From an uncultured Bacteroides sp. (lineage in GTDB: Bacteria; Bacteroidota; Bacteroidia; Bacteroidales; Bacteroidaceae), in the NCBI GenBank assembly GCA_900557355.1, contig USSR01000280.1, positions 1 through 8,456 on the forward strand: a stretch of 8,456 bases of DNA. Direction: 5' to 3'. Position numbers and translations under genes: made by a program. Shown here one piece after another: positions 1 to 7,721 of the stretch. The notes beneath the pieces were generated by a model, which was not told where the DNA came from, searched no databases, and worked only from the letters and a program-made list of their open reading frames with translations. Within the stretch, counting starts at the first letter, position 1, and every line of letters begins with the position of its first letter.

Positions 1-2738
1 AGCTAATAACCACAAAATCAGGGGCACAAAGTGATAAATTTGAAATAAGTTATTCGAATAACTTTTCTTGGCAAGACCCTGCTAAGAAAATTGAGATTGG
101 CGGTATAGAAGCATTACAATATACATTGGATGCACAAACAAACAGAAGAGAGCCAATGCCAGCCGGCGGTTTCTGGCGTATTAGTCCTGAAAGCCTGGAA
201 AAGGCCATTGAATGGCAAAACCTGTACGGTGGAAAAGTTAAATGGAATGATCCGGTAGTGTATGGCCGTGACTGGTTCTATGACGGAAAAGACAAATATG
301 GATACAGACTTTATGACGGTGCTAAAGCCATGATTAAAAATTGGACACCGACAATGACTCATAACTTGTCTGTTAATGGTAAGAGTGGTAAGACCAGTTA
401 TAATATCGGATTAGGCTATCTGGATCAGAGCGGTATGTCAAAAACGGCTAAGAAAGATGACTTCAAACGATACAATGCTTCGGTTAGTGTTACTTCAGAA
501 ATCAATAAGTATATTACTGTAAGGGCAAGCTCAATCTATTCAGATCGTAACAAACGCTATCCGGGAATTGGAAATACAACTGCCGACCCATGGTTATATC
601 TTTATCGTTGGAGTCCGCTAATGCCTATGGGAGTGACTGAAAATGGCAATCCGTTGAAGGAACCTACCTACGAAATGGCAGCTGCCAATACGGATAATCT
701 GCAAAATAAATACTACAATATTAATTTAGGTTTCACACTGAATTTGACCAAAAATTGGGATGTCAAGTTTGACTATACATATGACAGACAAACTACTGAA
801 ACGAATTCATCCGTAATGCAATATGAGGCGGGTGAAATGTGGTATGCTCCCACTGCCTGGATGGAAAACGGCAGTCAAGTATTTGTTAACGAACAAGGAG
901 AGAGAGTAGATACCGGTGGTATGCCTGCATATCGCTTCCCGGTGAACAAATACTATAACAGTTCCGGGCCAAGTGCCAGTCAGGTAGGCAATAACAGTAA
1001 ATCTATTGATAACAATACTTTCAACATTTATACCACTTATAACTTGTTGCTGGGTCCAGAAAAACAACATGCATTCAAGTTTATGGCAGGTATGAACAGA
1101 GTTACCAATAAATGGAGGTCATATAAAGGTTGGAAAACAAATCTGATTGATTTGACAAATCCGCAATTCCCATTGGCATCCGGAGATCAATTTATTGAAG
1201 GAAACCGGAACTGGGAAGCACAATTAGGTTTTTTTGGCCGTCTCAACTATTCTTTTGAAGATAGATATTTCGTTGAAGCAAATATACGTAGGGATGGTTC
1301 ATCCAAGTTCCCAAAGCATCTGCGTTGGAAGTGGTTCCCTTCTTTCTCTGCCGGCTGGGTATTTACCAATGAAAAGTTTATGGCACCTATTAACAATATC
1401 TTAAGCTTCGGTAAATTCAGAGCTTCATGGGGTAGTATTGGTGACCAATCTGTTTCAAACACTCTGTATAAATCCATATTGTCAGATGGTCAATCATCAT
1501 GGTTGGATGGAAGTGGAAATAAAACACCTATGTTCGGTACCCCATCATTGGTGGACAGCGATATTAGCTGGCAGCAAATCGAAACACTGGACTTTGGTAT
1601 CGATCTCAGATTCTTTAATAATAAGTTCGGAGTCACTTTCGACTGGTTCCAACGGGATACAAAGAACATGATTATCCCTGGTGAAAGCCTGCCAGTAACT
1701 CTTGGCGCAGCTGCTCCCAGTGGCAATTATGGTAGCCTGAGAACTAAGGGTTGGGAATTGTCAGCCGACTTCAACCATCGTTTTGCTAACGGATTGGGTA
1801 TTAATGCAACAGCATCTATTTCAGACGCTTCTACTTTTATCACAAGAGGTGCTGACTACTTGACTCCGTGGGAAGATCGAAGTTTAGGAACTACCTACTC
1901 AACAGGTAGACGTTATGGTGATATTTATGGTTTTGTTACCGACAGATTATTCCAAAAAGAAGATTTTGTATATGGAGCAGACGGTCAGATTGAAAAGATT
2001 ATCGTTATTTATAATGGAACAGCTCGCACCACCTATAAGCAATCTTCAGAGTATCCGGTTTATCAGGTGCATTATGAAGATGGAAATAAGCTAATATTCT
2101 CTCCTGGTGATACCAAATTTGTAGATATTGACGGTGATGGTTACATCACTCCGGGAACCAGTACAAATGGTAATCCAGGCGACCAAACCGTTATCGGTAA
2201 TACTACTCCTCGTTATGAATACAGTTTCAGATTGGGCGCTGACTATAAAGGCTTTGATTTTTCTATTTACTTCCAAGGTATTGGAAAACGCAAGATTTGG
2301 GGTAGCGGTCAATTAGCAATTCCCGGGTATAATGCTAAGGAAGGTGCATTGCCTAAAACTTTTACAACAGACTATTGGACAGAAGAACGCACCAACGCTT
2401 TCTATCCCAGAGCATGGGACTTAGGTGGCAGCAATACTGGATTTGCTATGCAGAAACAATCCCGCTATCTACTGGATATGTCTTATTTAAGAATTAAGAA
2501 TATTACATTAGGATATACCGTCCCGACAAATATTTTATCTAAGATATACATCAGCAAAGCGAGAGTCTATATGTCATTGGAGAACTTCTTTACATTTGAT
2601 AACCTAAGAGGATTGCCTATTGATCCGGAAGCTATATCAGGATATTCTATGTTCTCCACCAACTATAACCTTGGACGTACAGGTACCGGTACACCGGTAT
2701 TCAAAAGTTTGTCATGTGGTGTTCAATTAACCTTCTAA
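1..2738 (+). CDS. SusC-like TonB-dependent outer-membrane transporter, 5'-truncated by the window
   Basis: This is the outer-membrane beta-barrel channel of a SusC/SusD pair, which imports oligosaccharides with TonB/ExbBD energy. The frame is open from the left edge (first full codon at 3) to a TAA at 2736-2738, about 911 codons. The first residues read ITTKSG, the usual end of a plug-domain strand in SusC proteins, so the signal peptide, carboxypeptidase-like domain, TonB box and most of the plug lie off-window; full-length relatives are about 1000-1100 aa. The ATG at 126 is internal and not the start. Barrel landmarks are NLSVNGKSGKTSYNIGLGYL (from about 363), RRDGSSKF (about 1287), KGWELSADFNHRF (about 1747), an acidic FVDIDGDGYI loop (about 2118-2147) and VIGNTTPRYEYSFRLGADYKG (about 2190-2252). 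The protein ends in the aromatic strand GVQLTF expected for BAM-assembled barrels. The downstream susD-like gene is 12 nt away, which indicates co-transcription. The substrate cannot be read from the sequence. Confidence 0.96.
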   Translation, partial: LITTKSGAQSDKFEISYSNNFSWQDPAKKIEIGGIEALQYTLDAQTNRREPMPAGGFWRISPESLEKAIEWQNLYGGKVKWNDPVVYGRDWFYDGKDKYGYRLYDGAKAMIKNWTPTMTHNLSVNGKSGKTSYNIGLGYLDQSGMSKTAKKDDFKRYNASVSVTSEINKYITVRASSIYSDRNKRYPGIGNTTADPWLYLYRWSPLMPMGVTENGNPLKEPTYEMAAANTDNLQNKYYNINLGFTLNLTKNWDVKFDYTYDRQTTETNSSVMQYEAGEMWYAPTAWMENGSQVFVNEQGERVDTGGMPAYRFPVNKYYNSSGPSASQVGNNSKSIDNNTFNIYTTYNLLLGPEKQHAFKFMAGMNRVTNKWRSYKGWKTNLIDLTNPQFPLASGDQFIEGNRNWEAQLGFFGRLNYSFEDRYFVEANIRRDGSSKFPKHLRWKWFPSFSAGWVFTNEKFMAPINNILSFGKFRASWGSIGDQSVSNTLYKSILSDGQSSWLDGSGNKTPMFGTPSLVDSDISWQQIETLDFGIDLRFFNNKFGVTFDWFQRDTKNMIIPGESLPVTLGAAAPSGNYGSLRTKGWELSADFNHRFANGLGINATASISDASTFITRGADYLTPWEDRSLGTTYSTGRRYGDIYGFVTDRLFQKEDFVYGADGQIEKIIVIYNGTARTTYKQSSEYPVYQVHYEDGNKLIFSPGDTKFVDIDGDGYITPGTSTNGNPGDQTVIGNTTPRYEYSFRLGADYKGFDFSIYFQGIGKRKIWGSGQLAIPGYNAKEGALPKTFTTDYWTEERTNAFYPRAWDLGGSNTGFAMQKQSRYLLDMSYLRIKNITLGYTVPTNILSKIYISKARVYMSLENFFTFDNLRGLPIDPEAISGYSMFSTNYNLGRTGTGTPVFKSLSCGVQLTF

Positions 2739-2750
2739 AATAGAATCATT

Positions 2751-4613
2751 ATGAAATTAAAAATATTTATAATTTTAGCCAGTGTCGTTTTATTGTTTAC
2801 GAACTGCAATGATGTGCTCGACCGCCCGTCATTGACTACGGCTGAGGATGATGCATATTGGACCAATGAAGATAGAGTACGTCTATATGCTAATGCTTTT
2901 TACACAAACTTCTTTGTGGGGTATGGATTAAAGTATACAACGACTTATGCTCCTAACGCCAATTATACGTTTAATGACGATGCAGTGAGGATGTCCACTC
3001 AAACACAATTTGGGCGTACGGTTCCTACATCTAAAGGAAGTACAAGTCTGGACATGATGTGGCAAAGTGAATTTACCGGTCCTACATGGAATTTTGCCTG
3101 GGTTAGAAAAGCAAATGTTATGATTGACCGCATCACTAACCTGATGCCTGAAATACTGACAGACGAACAATACAACCATTGGACAGGTGTTGGACGCTTC
3201 TTCAGAGCACTGGAATATGCTCGTCTGGTAAATGTTTTTGGCGATGTTCCTTATTACGACACAGAAGTACAGAATACAGATAAGGATGGTTTATACAAAG
3301 ACCGCACTCCGAGAAACGAGGTTATGGATGCAGTTTACAACGATTTTGAGTATGCATTACATAACGTTCGTTTGAATGATGGAGGTCAATATGTGAATCG
3401 TTACGTAGTAGCTGCCATGGTTTCAAGATGGGCTCTGTTTGAGGCAAGCTGGCAGAAATATTATTATAAAAATAACGAACGGGCTAAAAAGTTCTTCGAT
3501 CAAGCTGTTGCTGCAGCAGAAATGGTTATGAATAGTGGCAAATATGGTATTGTTGAAGATTTCCGTAAATTATTCGGTTCTACTGACTTAACCAACAGTA
3601 AGGATTGCATTTTATACAGAAAATATGATGCTGCTCAAAACGTTACGCATTCCATCGCATCGACTTGTAATATGAATGACCCTACTGATGTTGGTCCAAA
3701 CCTGGATTTGATTAAGGCGTTCATCTGTACAGATGGTAAAGATTGGCAGACTTCTTCTTTGGAAAATGCAGATGATTTTACTCTTAGCAATTTGATTAAA
3801 ACAAGAGATTCTCGTTTTGAAGCCAGCTTCTATACTAAACCTACTCCAAGAGCCAAGAGTAGCTATTTATATGTAACAAAGTTTATCCCACGAAGTGGAC
3901 TGAGTTATATTGAAAGTGGTGGCTCTCCGGCTGCCGAATTCCAGAGCGAGAAAAACGTAACCGGTTATCCGGTATTGCGTTATGCTGAAGTCTTGCTAAA
4001 CTGGATTGAAGCGAAAGCTGAACTTGCAACATTGGGTGGTGCAGAGGTCTCTCAGTCTGATATAGATATATCTATCAATCTGATTCGCAAAAGACCGGTG
4101 GCAGATGAAGCCAAAGCTTTAGGAGTAACAATGACAGCTGAAATGAAATTGGACGCACTTCCACAAGATCCTCATAGAGATCCTACTGTACCGGCGCTAC
4201 TTTGGGAGATCAGACGGGAAAGAAGAATGGAATTTGCTTTTGAATTCTCACGTATCATTGACTTAAGGCGTTGGAAAAAGCTGGAATACATGGATACCGA
4301 CAAGAATGAAGATTTGCTGATTGGTACCTGGGTTAATTTCAACAATGAAGTAAAAAGCGAGTTGAAGGATGAGAATAAAGGGAAACTCAGGGTAATGGGC
4401 AAAGACGGAAGCTTTACGGTATATGACGGAACCAATGCAGCTAAGATGAATGGTTTCTTCTATCCTACACAGAATCAGGGTAGACTGCCGTTCTTGAATG
4501 TTCCTAATGTTAATCCGTATCTTTCTCCTATTGGTACGAATCAAATTTCGGACTATAAGAATAAAGGATATACTTTGACTCAGACTGAAGGTTGGCCAAC
4601 AGGCATCAATTGA
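2751..4613 (+). CDS. SusD-like surface glycan-binding lipoprotein (RagB/SusD family)
   Basis: This is the nutrient-binding lid partner of the upstream SusC transporter, a 620-aa lipoprotein on the outer leaflet of the outer membrane. The N-terminus is a lipoprotein signal peptide: basic MKLK, a hydrophobic stretch, then lipobox LFTNC with the acylated Cys at residue 19, followed by NDVLDRPS, a typical mature SusD start. The helical TPR-like core contains the family motif VNVFGDVPYY (160-169). The C-terminal SusD domain contains WEIRRERRMEFAFEFSR (485-501) and IDLRRWKK (503-510). The stretch with IRKRPVADEAKALGV and LPQDPHRDP before that motif places it in a common Bacteroides subfamily, by recollection and not by search. 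The length is somewhat above the usual 500-600 aa. The start is supported by the signal peptide; there is no clear Shine-Dalgarno sequence. Residues contacting glycan cannot be assigned from sequence alone. Confidence 0.96.
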   Translation: MKLKIFIILASVVLLFTNCNDVLDRPSLTTAEDDAYWTNEDRVRLYANAFYTNFFVGYGLKYTTTYAPNANYTFNDDAVRMSTQTQFGRTVPTSKGSTSLDMMWQSEFTGPTWNFAWVRKANVMIDRITNLMPEILTDEQYNHWTGVGRFFRALEYARLVNVFGDVPYYDTEVQNTDKDGLYKDRTPRNEVMDAVYNDFEYALHNVRLNDGGQYVNRYVVAAMVSRWALFEASWQKYYYKNNERAKKFFDQAVAAAEMVMNSGKYGIVEDFRKLFGSTDLTNSKDCILYRKYDAAQNVTHSIASTCNMNDPTDVGPNLDLIKAFICTDGKDWQTSSLENADDFTLSNLIKTRDSRFEASFYTKPTPRAKSSYLYVTKFIPRSGLSYIESGGSPAAEFQSEKNVTGYPVLRYAEVLLNWIEAKAELATLGGAEVSQSDIDISINLIRKRPVADEAKALGVTMTAEMKLDALPQDPHRDPTVPALLWEIRRERRMEFAFEFSRIIDLRRWKKLEYMDTDKNEDLLIGTWVNFNNEVKSELKDENKGKLRVMGKDGSFTVYDGTNAAKMNGFFYPTQNQGRLPFLNVPNVNPYLSPIGTNQISDYKNKGYTLTQTEGWPTGIN

Positions 4614-4665
4614 CAATATGAATCAGTGAAATCATGGAAATTATTTTAAACTAAAACATGAGATT

Positions 4666-6078
4666 ATGTATAAATTAATAAGAAATATAGGATTTTTGGC
4701 TGTATTGCTGGGACTTGGTCTGGTATCCTGCGATGAGGATTATCCGAAAAGCCATATAGCACCTTATGATACCGAACTTCTTTCTATCAAAATAACCAAT
4801 GCAGGTGCAGATGGCAATACAGTGGTAGAAGGAACTATTGATGAAGACAATAAAATCATCAATTTCCCTCGCTTGGATATGACAACGAACTTCTCTGCTC
4901 TTAATCTGGACGCGAAGCTTTCTGATGGAGCTACTCTTCAAAATTCGGTATTGGATTTTTCTATGGATGAAGAAACTGCTTCTAAGACTTTGGTTCTTCG
5001 GATAGTAAATCAAAAGAGATACAAAGAATATTTTATAAGAGTCAGAAAAAGAATTCCGGTATACGGAGCTGATTTTGAGAAGCCTACAGTATATGATTTC
5101 TCCGGAGACAATATCTATCCTGATTATGGAAGCCTATTAACAAGATGTGCTTCTTATGATGGTGAACATGTATTGATTGTCAGCAGAAAAACTGCTCCAC
5201 ATCTTCTTAAGGTGTCTGAACTGAAGAAAGGTGAAATTAAACCGATAATGTTGGATCTTACGGGCGTAACGGGTGGAACCTATTCTTACAATATGGGAGC
5301 ATTGACAAACGGACATGTATATATTGCATCTCTATCAGGTTCTCAAGCATCACCATTGAAGATTTATTATTGGGATACACCAACTTCTAAACCTGAAGTT
5401 ATTGCCGATATCAAAGTATCGGATATTCCTGGAGCTGGAAACAGACATGGAGATAATATATCAGTCAATATTGATAAAAACGGTAATGGATTTATCTTCT
5501 TCGGAGATAATGCATCTACTAAATTTTTGAGACTGACCGTAAGTAATCATAAGACAATAGGTGAACCGAAAGTACTGACTTCAAGCGCTGATGCGACTAT
5601 GGTTACCAATGTGTATAGGATAGAAGATACAGAGCAATATGTATGGTCAGGAGTAAGATTGCCTGTTACGTTGGTTGATGAATCTCTTGGAAGTAAATAT
5701 GCAATGAACAAATCGAACTTGGAAACAGAAGCGGTTGCCCCCAGGATATTTACCTTTAATGAGGAACGTTATCTGATAGTTTGTAGTGCCGGACAAGGAA
5801 GTGCATCTAAAGCAACTCCTTCCTTGGTTGTTTACAATCTGACCAAGGGGAGTACAGTGGCTGAAGCAATGCAGAAGTTTGATGAAGGAGATAATCATAA
5901 TCCTGATTATAAATTCATCTTGGGTGGAAGCGGTAATGGAGCAGCTCTTGCACAAACAGATTATCTTATAGAGAAAGATGAAAATGGAAAGGATGCTAAA
6001 CTCTGCATTTTCGGCTCGCGTACAGATTCTGGTTTTGTAATCTGTGAATTCCCTATCAAACAAGAGGAAGAAGATTAA
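4666..6078 (+). CDS. PUL-associated surface lipoprotein of unknown function (DUF4623/DUF5018-like)
   Basis: A 470-aa predicted lipoprotein: MYKLIRN, a hydrophobic core, lipobox LVSC with Cys at 22, then DED. Acidic residues just after the Cys match the Bacteroides lipoprotein export signal, so surface display is likely. Residues about 31-129 look like an Ig-like beta repeat: LLSIKIT, then IINFPRLDMTTNFSALNLDA (64-83), then LSDGAT (85-90), ending in the YFIRVRKR strand. This pattern resembles DUF5018-type modules. Residues about 137-465 are rich in short beta strands with turns such as NIDKNGNGFIFFG (268-280), suggesting a propeller-like fold; this is an inference. From memory such proteins are labelled DUF4623, which needs a profile search. 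It begins 52 nt after the SusD-like gene on the same strand, in the SusE/SusF or SGBP position, so glycan binding or presentation is the likely role. No catalytic motif is evident. The tail KQEEED is strongly acidic. Confidence 0.85.
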   Translation: MYKLIRNIGFLAVLLGLGLVSCDEDYPKSHIAPYDTELLSIKITNAGADGNTVVEGTIDEDNKIINFPRLDMTTNFSALNLDAKLSDGATLQNSVLDFSMDEETASKTLVLRIVNQKRYKEYFIRVRKRIPVYGADFEKPTVYDFSGDNIYPDYGSLLTRCASYDGEHVLIVSRKTAPHLLKVSELKKGEIKPIMLDLTGVTGGTYSYNMGALTNGHVYIASLSGSQASPLKIYYWDTPTSKPEVIADIKVSDIPGAGNRHGDNISVNIDKNGNGFIFFGDNASTKFLRLTVSNHKTIGEPKVLTSSADATMVTNVYRIEDTEQYVWSGVRLPVTLVDESLGSKYAMNKSNLETEAVAPRIFTFNEERYLIVCSAGQGSASKATPSLVVYNLTKGSTVAEAMQKFDEGDNHNPDYKFILGGSGNGAALAQTDYLIEKDENGKDAKLCIFGSRTDSGFVICEFPIKQEEED

Positions 6079-6125
6079 TAACTATCTTCGTTTTTTAATC
6101 AAATAAATTATAGTATTAACATAGG

Positions 6126-6155
6126 AGCCGTCTAATGAGTGAGAATTAGGCGGCT
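6126..6155 (+). terminator. Intercistronic stem-loop (possible terminator/attenuator)
   Basis: Left arm AGCCGTCTAAT (6126-6136) pairs along its whole length with right arm ATTAGGCGGCT (6145-6155), 11 bp with one G-U wobble and an 8-nt loop GAGTGAGA. It can extend outward by two more pairs (one G-U, one G-C). The sequence after it, TCATTATTCTG, is only moderately U-rich, so it may be a leaky terminator, an RNA-processing or stability hairpin, or an attenuator. The extended right arm ends 18 nt before the next gene's ATG, close enough to influence ribosome access. The hairpin itself is directly visible; the function is inferred. Confidence 0.6.
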
Positions 6156-6175
6156 TCATTATTCTGAATTTAGGA

Positions 6176-7618
6176 ATGAAATATTTGAAATATCTAACCT
6201 TGATTATTTTCATTGCATTTGTCGCATCTTGTAGTAAGGACAATGACGATGATATTATACCGCCACCGGAAGAAAATACACCTGCGACTTTGCCTCAAAA
6301 AGAGTTACGTGGAGTATGGGTAACTACAGCCTGGGGTATCGACTGGCCCATGGAGGAATACAATGCTACAGCTCAGAAACAAAAGTATATTGACTATCTG
6401 GACTTATTAGTCGAAAACAAAATGAATGCAATATTCTTCCAGATTCGGGGAATGGCAGATGCATTTTATGATTCGCAATATGAGTCTTGGAGTAAGTATA
6501 TCACAGGAACTTCCGGAGTTAAGCCAAGTTATGACGTTCTGGGATTTCTTATTGAAGAAGCTCATAAACGAAACATCCAATTCCATGCCTGGTTGAATCC
6601 TTATCGTATTTCAACCCGGGCAAATAAGAACTCCTCATTTCCTCAGTTGGACCCAAAGATTCCTTCTGAACTGACTAAGGATTACGAAAAGATTCGGATT
6701 TACAATCCGGCTTTACCCGAGGTGCAAACCCGTATCACACAAATCGTCAAGGAAATTATTACTAAATATGATGTTGACGGTATTCATATGGATGATTATT
6801 TCTATCCTGCATTAGAAGCATCTGAGAGCATGAATGATAATGTGGAATATGAAAAATATGGTAAGGCACAATTTGATAATATTGCTGATTTCAGACGAAA
6901 TAACGTAAATGTAGTAATCCAGAATATTCAAAAGACTATTATCGAGACTCGCCCTGATGTTATTTTCTCCATCAGTCCTGCTGCCAATATGGATAGTAAC
7001 TATAATACTTTGTTTGCAGATGTGAAAAAGTGGTCGAAAGAAGGCTGGGTGGATGTTGTAATTCCACAATTGTATTTTGCTACGGGTACGGAAGAAAGTA
7101 GTTTTAACCAGAGACTAAATTTATGGTCACAATATATTTATGAGAATCATCTTTTAGTAGGATATGGAGTTTATAAATTTGGTGACCCGGCATATGGTAG
7201 TAAATTCCAGTCGTCCGAAGATCTGCAGAAACAGTTCGACTTTGCAAAAACAAAACCAAAAGTAAAAGGAAGTGTTTTGTATAGCGTTAAATATTTGGTA
7301 GAAAATAAAGTTAGGATTATGGATGTAATCAGGAATGTATATAAAACCCCTGTCTTACTCCCCTACTTAGGCAGAACCATAGCTGAAAAGCCAAACACTC
7401 CTACTAATGTCCGCGTAAGTGGAAGTAATTTATCATGGAGTGGAGTACAAGCTGCTTATTATGCAGTGTATAAAGATAATGGTATCAACCAAATAGCCAG
7501 TTTAATAGGGACCACTAAAGATACCACATTCAAACTGAATGAAAAAGGAACTTATTTCGTAACAGCACTCAATAAGAAAAATGCAGAAAGTGATTTATCG
7601 GAATCTGTAAACTATTAA
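6176..7618 (+). CDS. GHL10 (DUF187) family glycosidase-like lipoprotein with C-terminal FN3-like domain
   Basis: Predicted surface-anchored glycoside hydrolase-like protein of 480 aa. The signal peptide ends in lipobox VASC (Cys 19), followed by SKDNDDD, a strongly acidic stretch fitting a surface-export signal, and a Pro/Glu-rich linker to about residue 40. The TIM-barrel GHL10 domain (about 43-375) shows ELRGVWVTT (43-51), FFQIRGMADAFYDS (87-100; Pro is usual after the Arg in relatives I recall, Gly here), HAWLNPYR (137-144), the hallmark DVDGIHMDDYFYP (199-211) with paired Asp 206/207 as candidate catalytic acids, ISPAANMD (266-273) and WVDVVIPQLYF (291-301). Residues about 406-480 form an FN3-like beta module (TPTNVRVSG, LSWSG, YFVTALN). 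E. coli DigH (YddW), same family, cleaves denuded peptidoglycan glycans; the substrate here is unknown. AGGA abuts the ATG directly, too close to act as a normal Shine-Dalgarno, so the start rests on the signal peptide. It lies 97 nt after the third operon gene and is probably part of the PUL. Confidence 0.92.
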   Translation: MKYLKYLTLIIFIAFVASCSKDNDDDIIPPPEENTPATLPQKELRGVWVTTAWGIDWPMEEYNATAQKQKYIDYLDLLVENKMNAIFFQIRGMADAFYDSQYESWSKYITGTSGVKPSYDVLGFLIEEAHKRNIQFHAWLNPYRISTRANKNSSFPQLDPKIPSELTKDYEKIRIYNPALPEVQTRITQIVKEIITKYDVDGIHMDDYFYPALEASESMNDNVEYEKYGKAQFDNIADFRRNNVNVVIQNIQKTIIETRPDVIFSISPAANMDSNYNTLFADVKKWSKEGWVDVVIPQLYFATGTEESSFNQRLNLWSQYIYENHLLVGYGVYKFGDPAYGSKFQSSEDLQKQFDFAKTKPKVKGSVLYSVKYLVENKVRIMDVIRNVYKTPVLLPYLGRTIAEKPNTPTNVRVSGSNLSWSGVQAAYYAVYKDNGINQIASLIGTTKDTTFKLNEKGTYFVTALNKKNAESDLSESVNY

Positions 7619-7675
7619 AATAGGTTCATCCTGCAAAATACTCCTTGACAATCAGAACATAAGCAGATACTTTTA

Positions 7676-7721
7676 GACCTTGCACTAATTAAATAATCAT
7701 TAATTTAATTAGTGCAAGGTC
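7676..7721. repeat. Perfect 19-bp inverted repeat between convergent genes (possible bidirectional terminator)
   Basis: Left arm GACCTTGCACTAATTAAAT (7676-7694) and right arm ATTTAATTAGTGCAAGGTC (7703-7721) are exact reverse complements around an 8-nt loop AATCATTA. Outside the arms, after one A/A mismatch, TTTT on the left can pair with AAAA on the right. It separates the plus-strand GHL10 gene from the minus-strand ATPase gene, where a shared terminator is expected. However, neither strand has a U-tract right after the stem: the plus strand continues with AAAAAA and the minus strand with TAAAAG. The right arm contains the ATPase stop codon and its last codons. Confidence 0.6.

Noticed and set aside
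2118..2147. DIDGDG motif as an EF-hand or dockerin module
   Set aside because: This acidic loop is a routine feature of SusC-type barrels just before the GDQTVIGN stretch, and no second repeat is present, so it is not a separate domain.
2681..2698. Short GGTACC/ACCGGT palindromic cluster
   Set aside because: It lies within the SusC coding region and is explained by a Thr-Gly repeat (TGTGTP) near the C-terminus.
126..2738. ATG at 126 as the start of the SusC-like gene
   Set aside because: The same frame is open to the left edge and the upstream codons read ITTKSG and further plug sequence, so the ATG is internal.
4263..4616. Long antisense reading frame opposite the SusD-like gene
   Set aside because: It lies fully within a well-supported gene, has low-complexity composition without domain motifs, and is explained by codon use on the other strand.
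5647..6063. 138-codon antisense reading frame opposite the third lipoprotein gene
   Set aside because: No recognisable motif or signal peptide, and it is completely covered by a convincing gene on the plus strand.
7668..7675. TACTTTTA resembling the Bacteroides -7 box TAnnTTTG
   Set aside because: The last base does not match, no TTTG is found at the expected -33 position, and no plus-strand gene follows.
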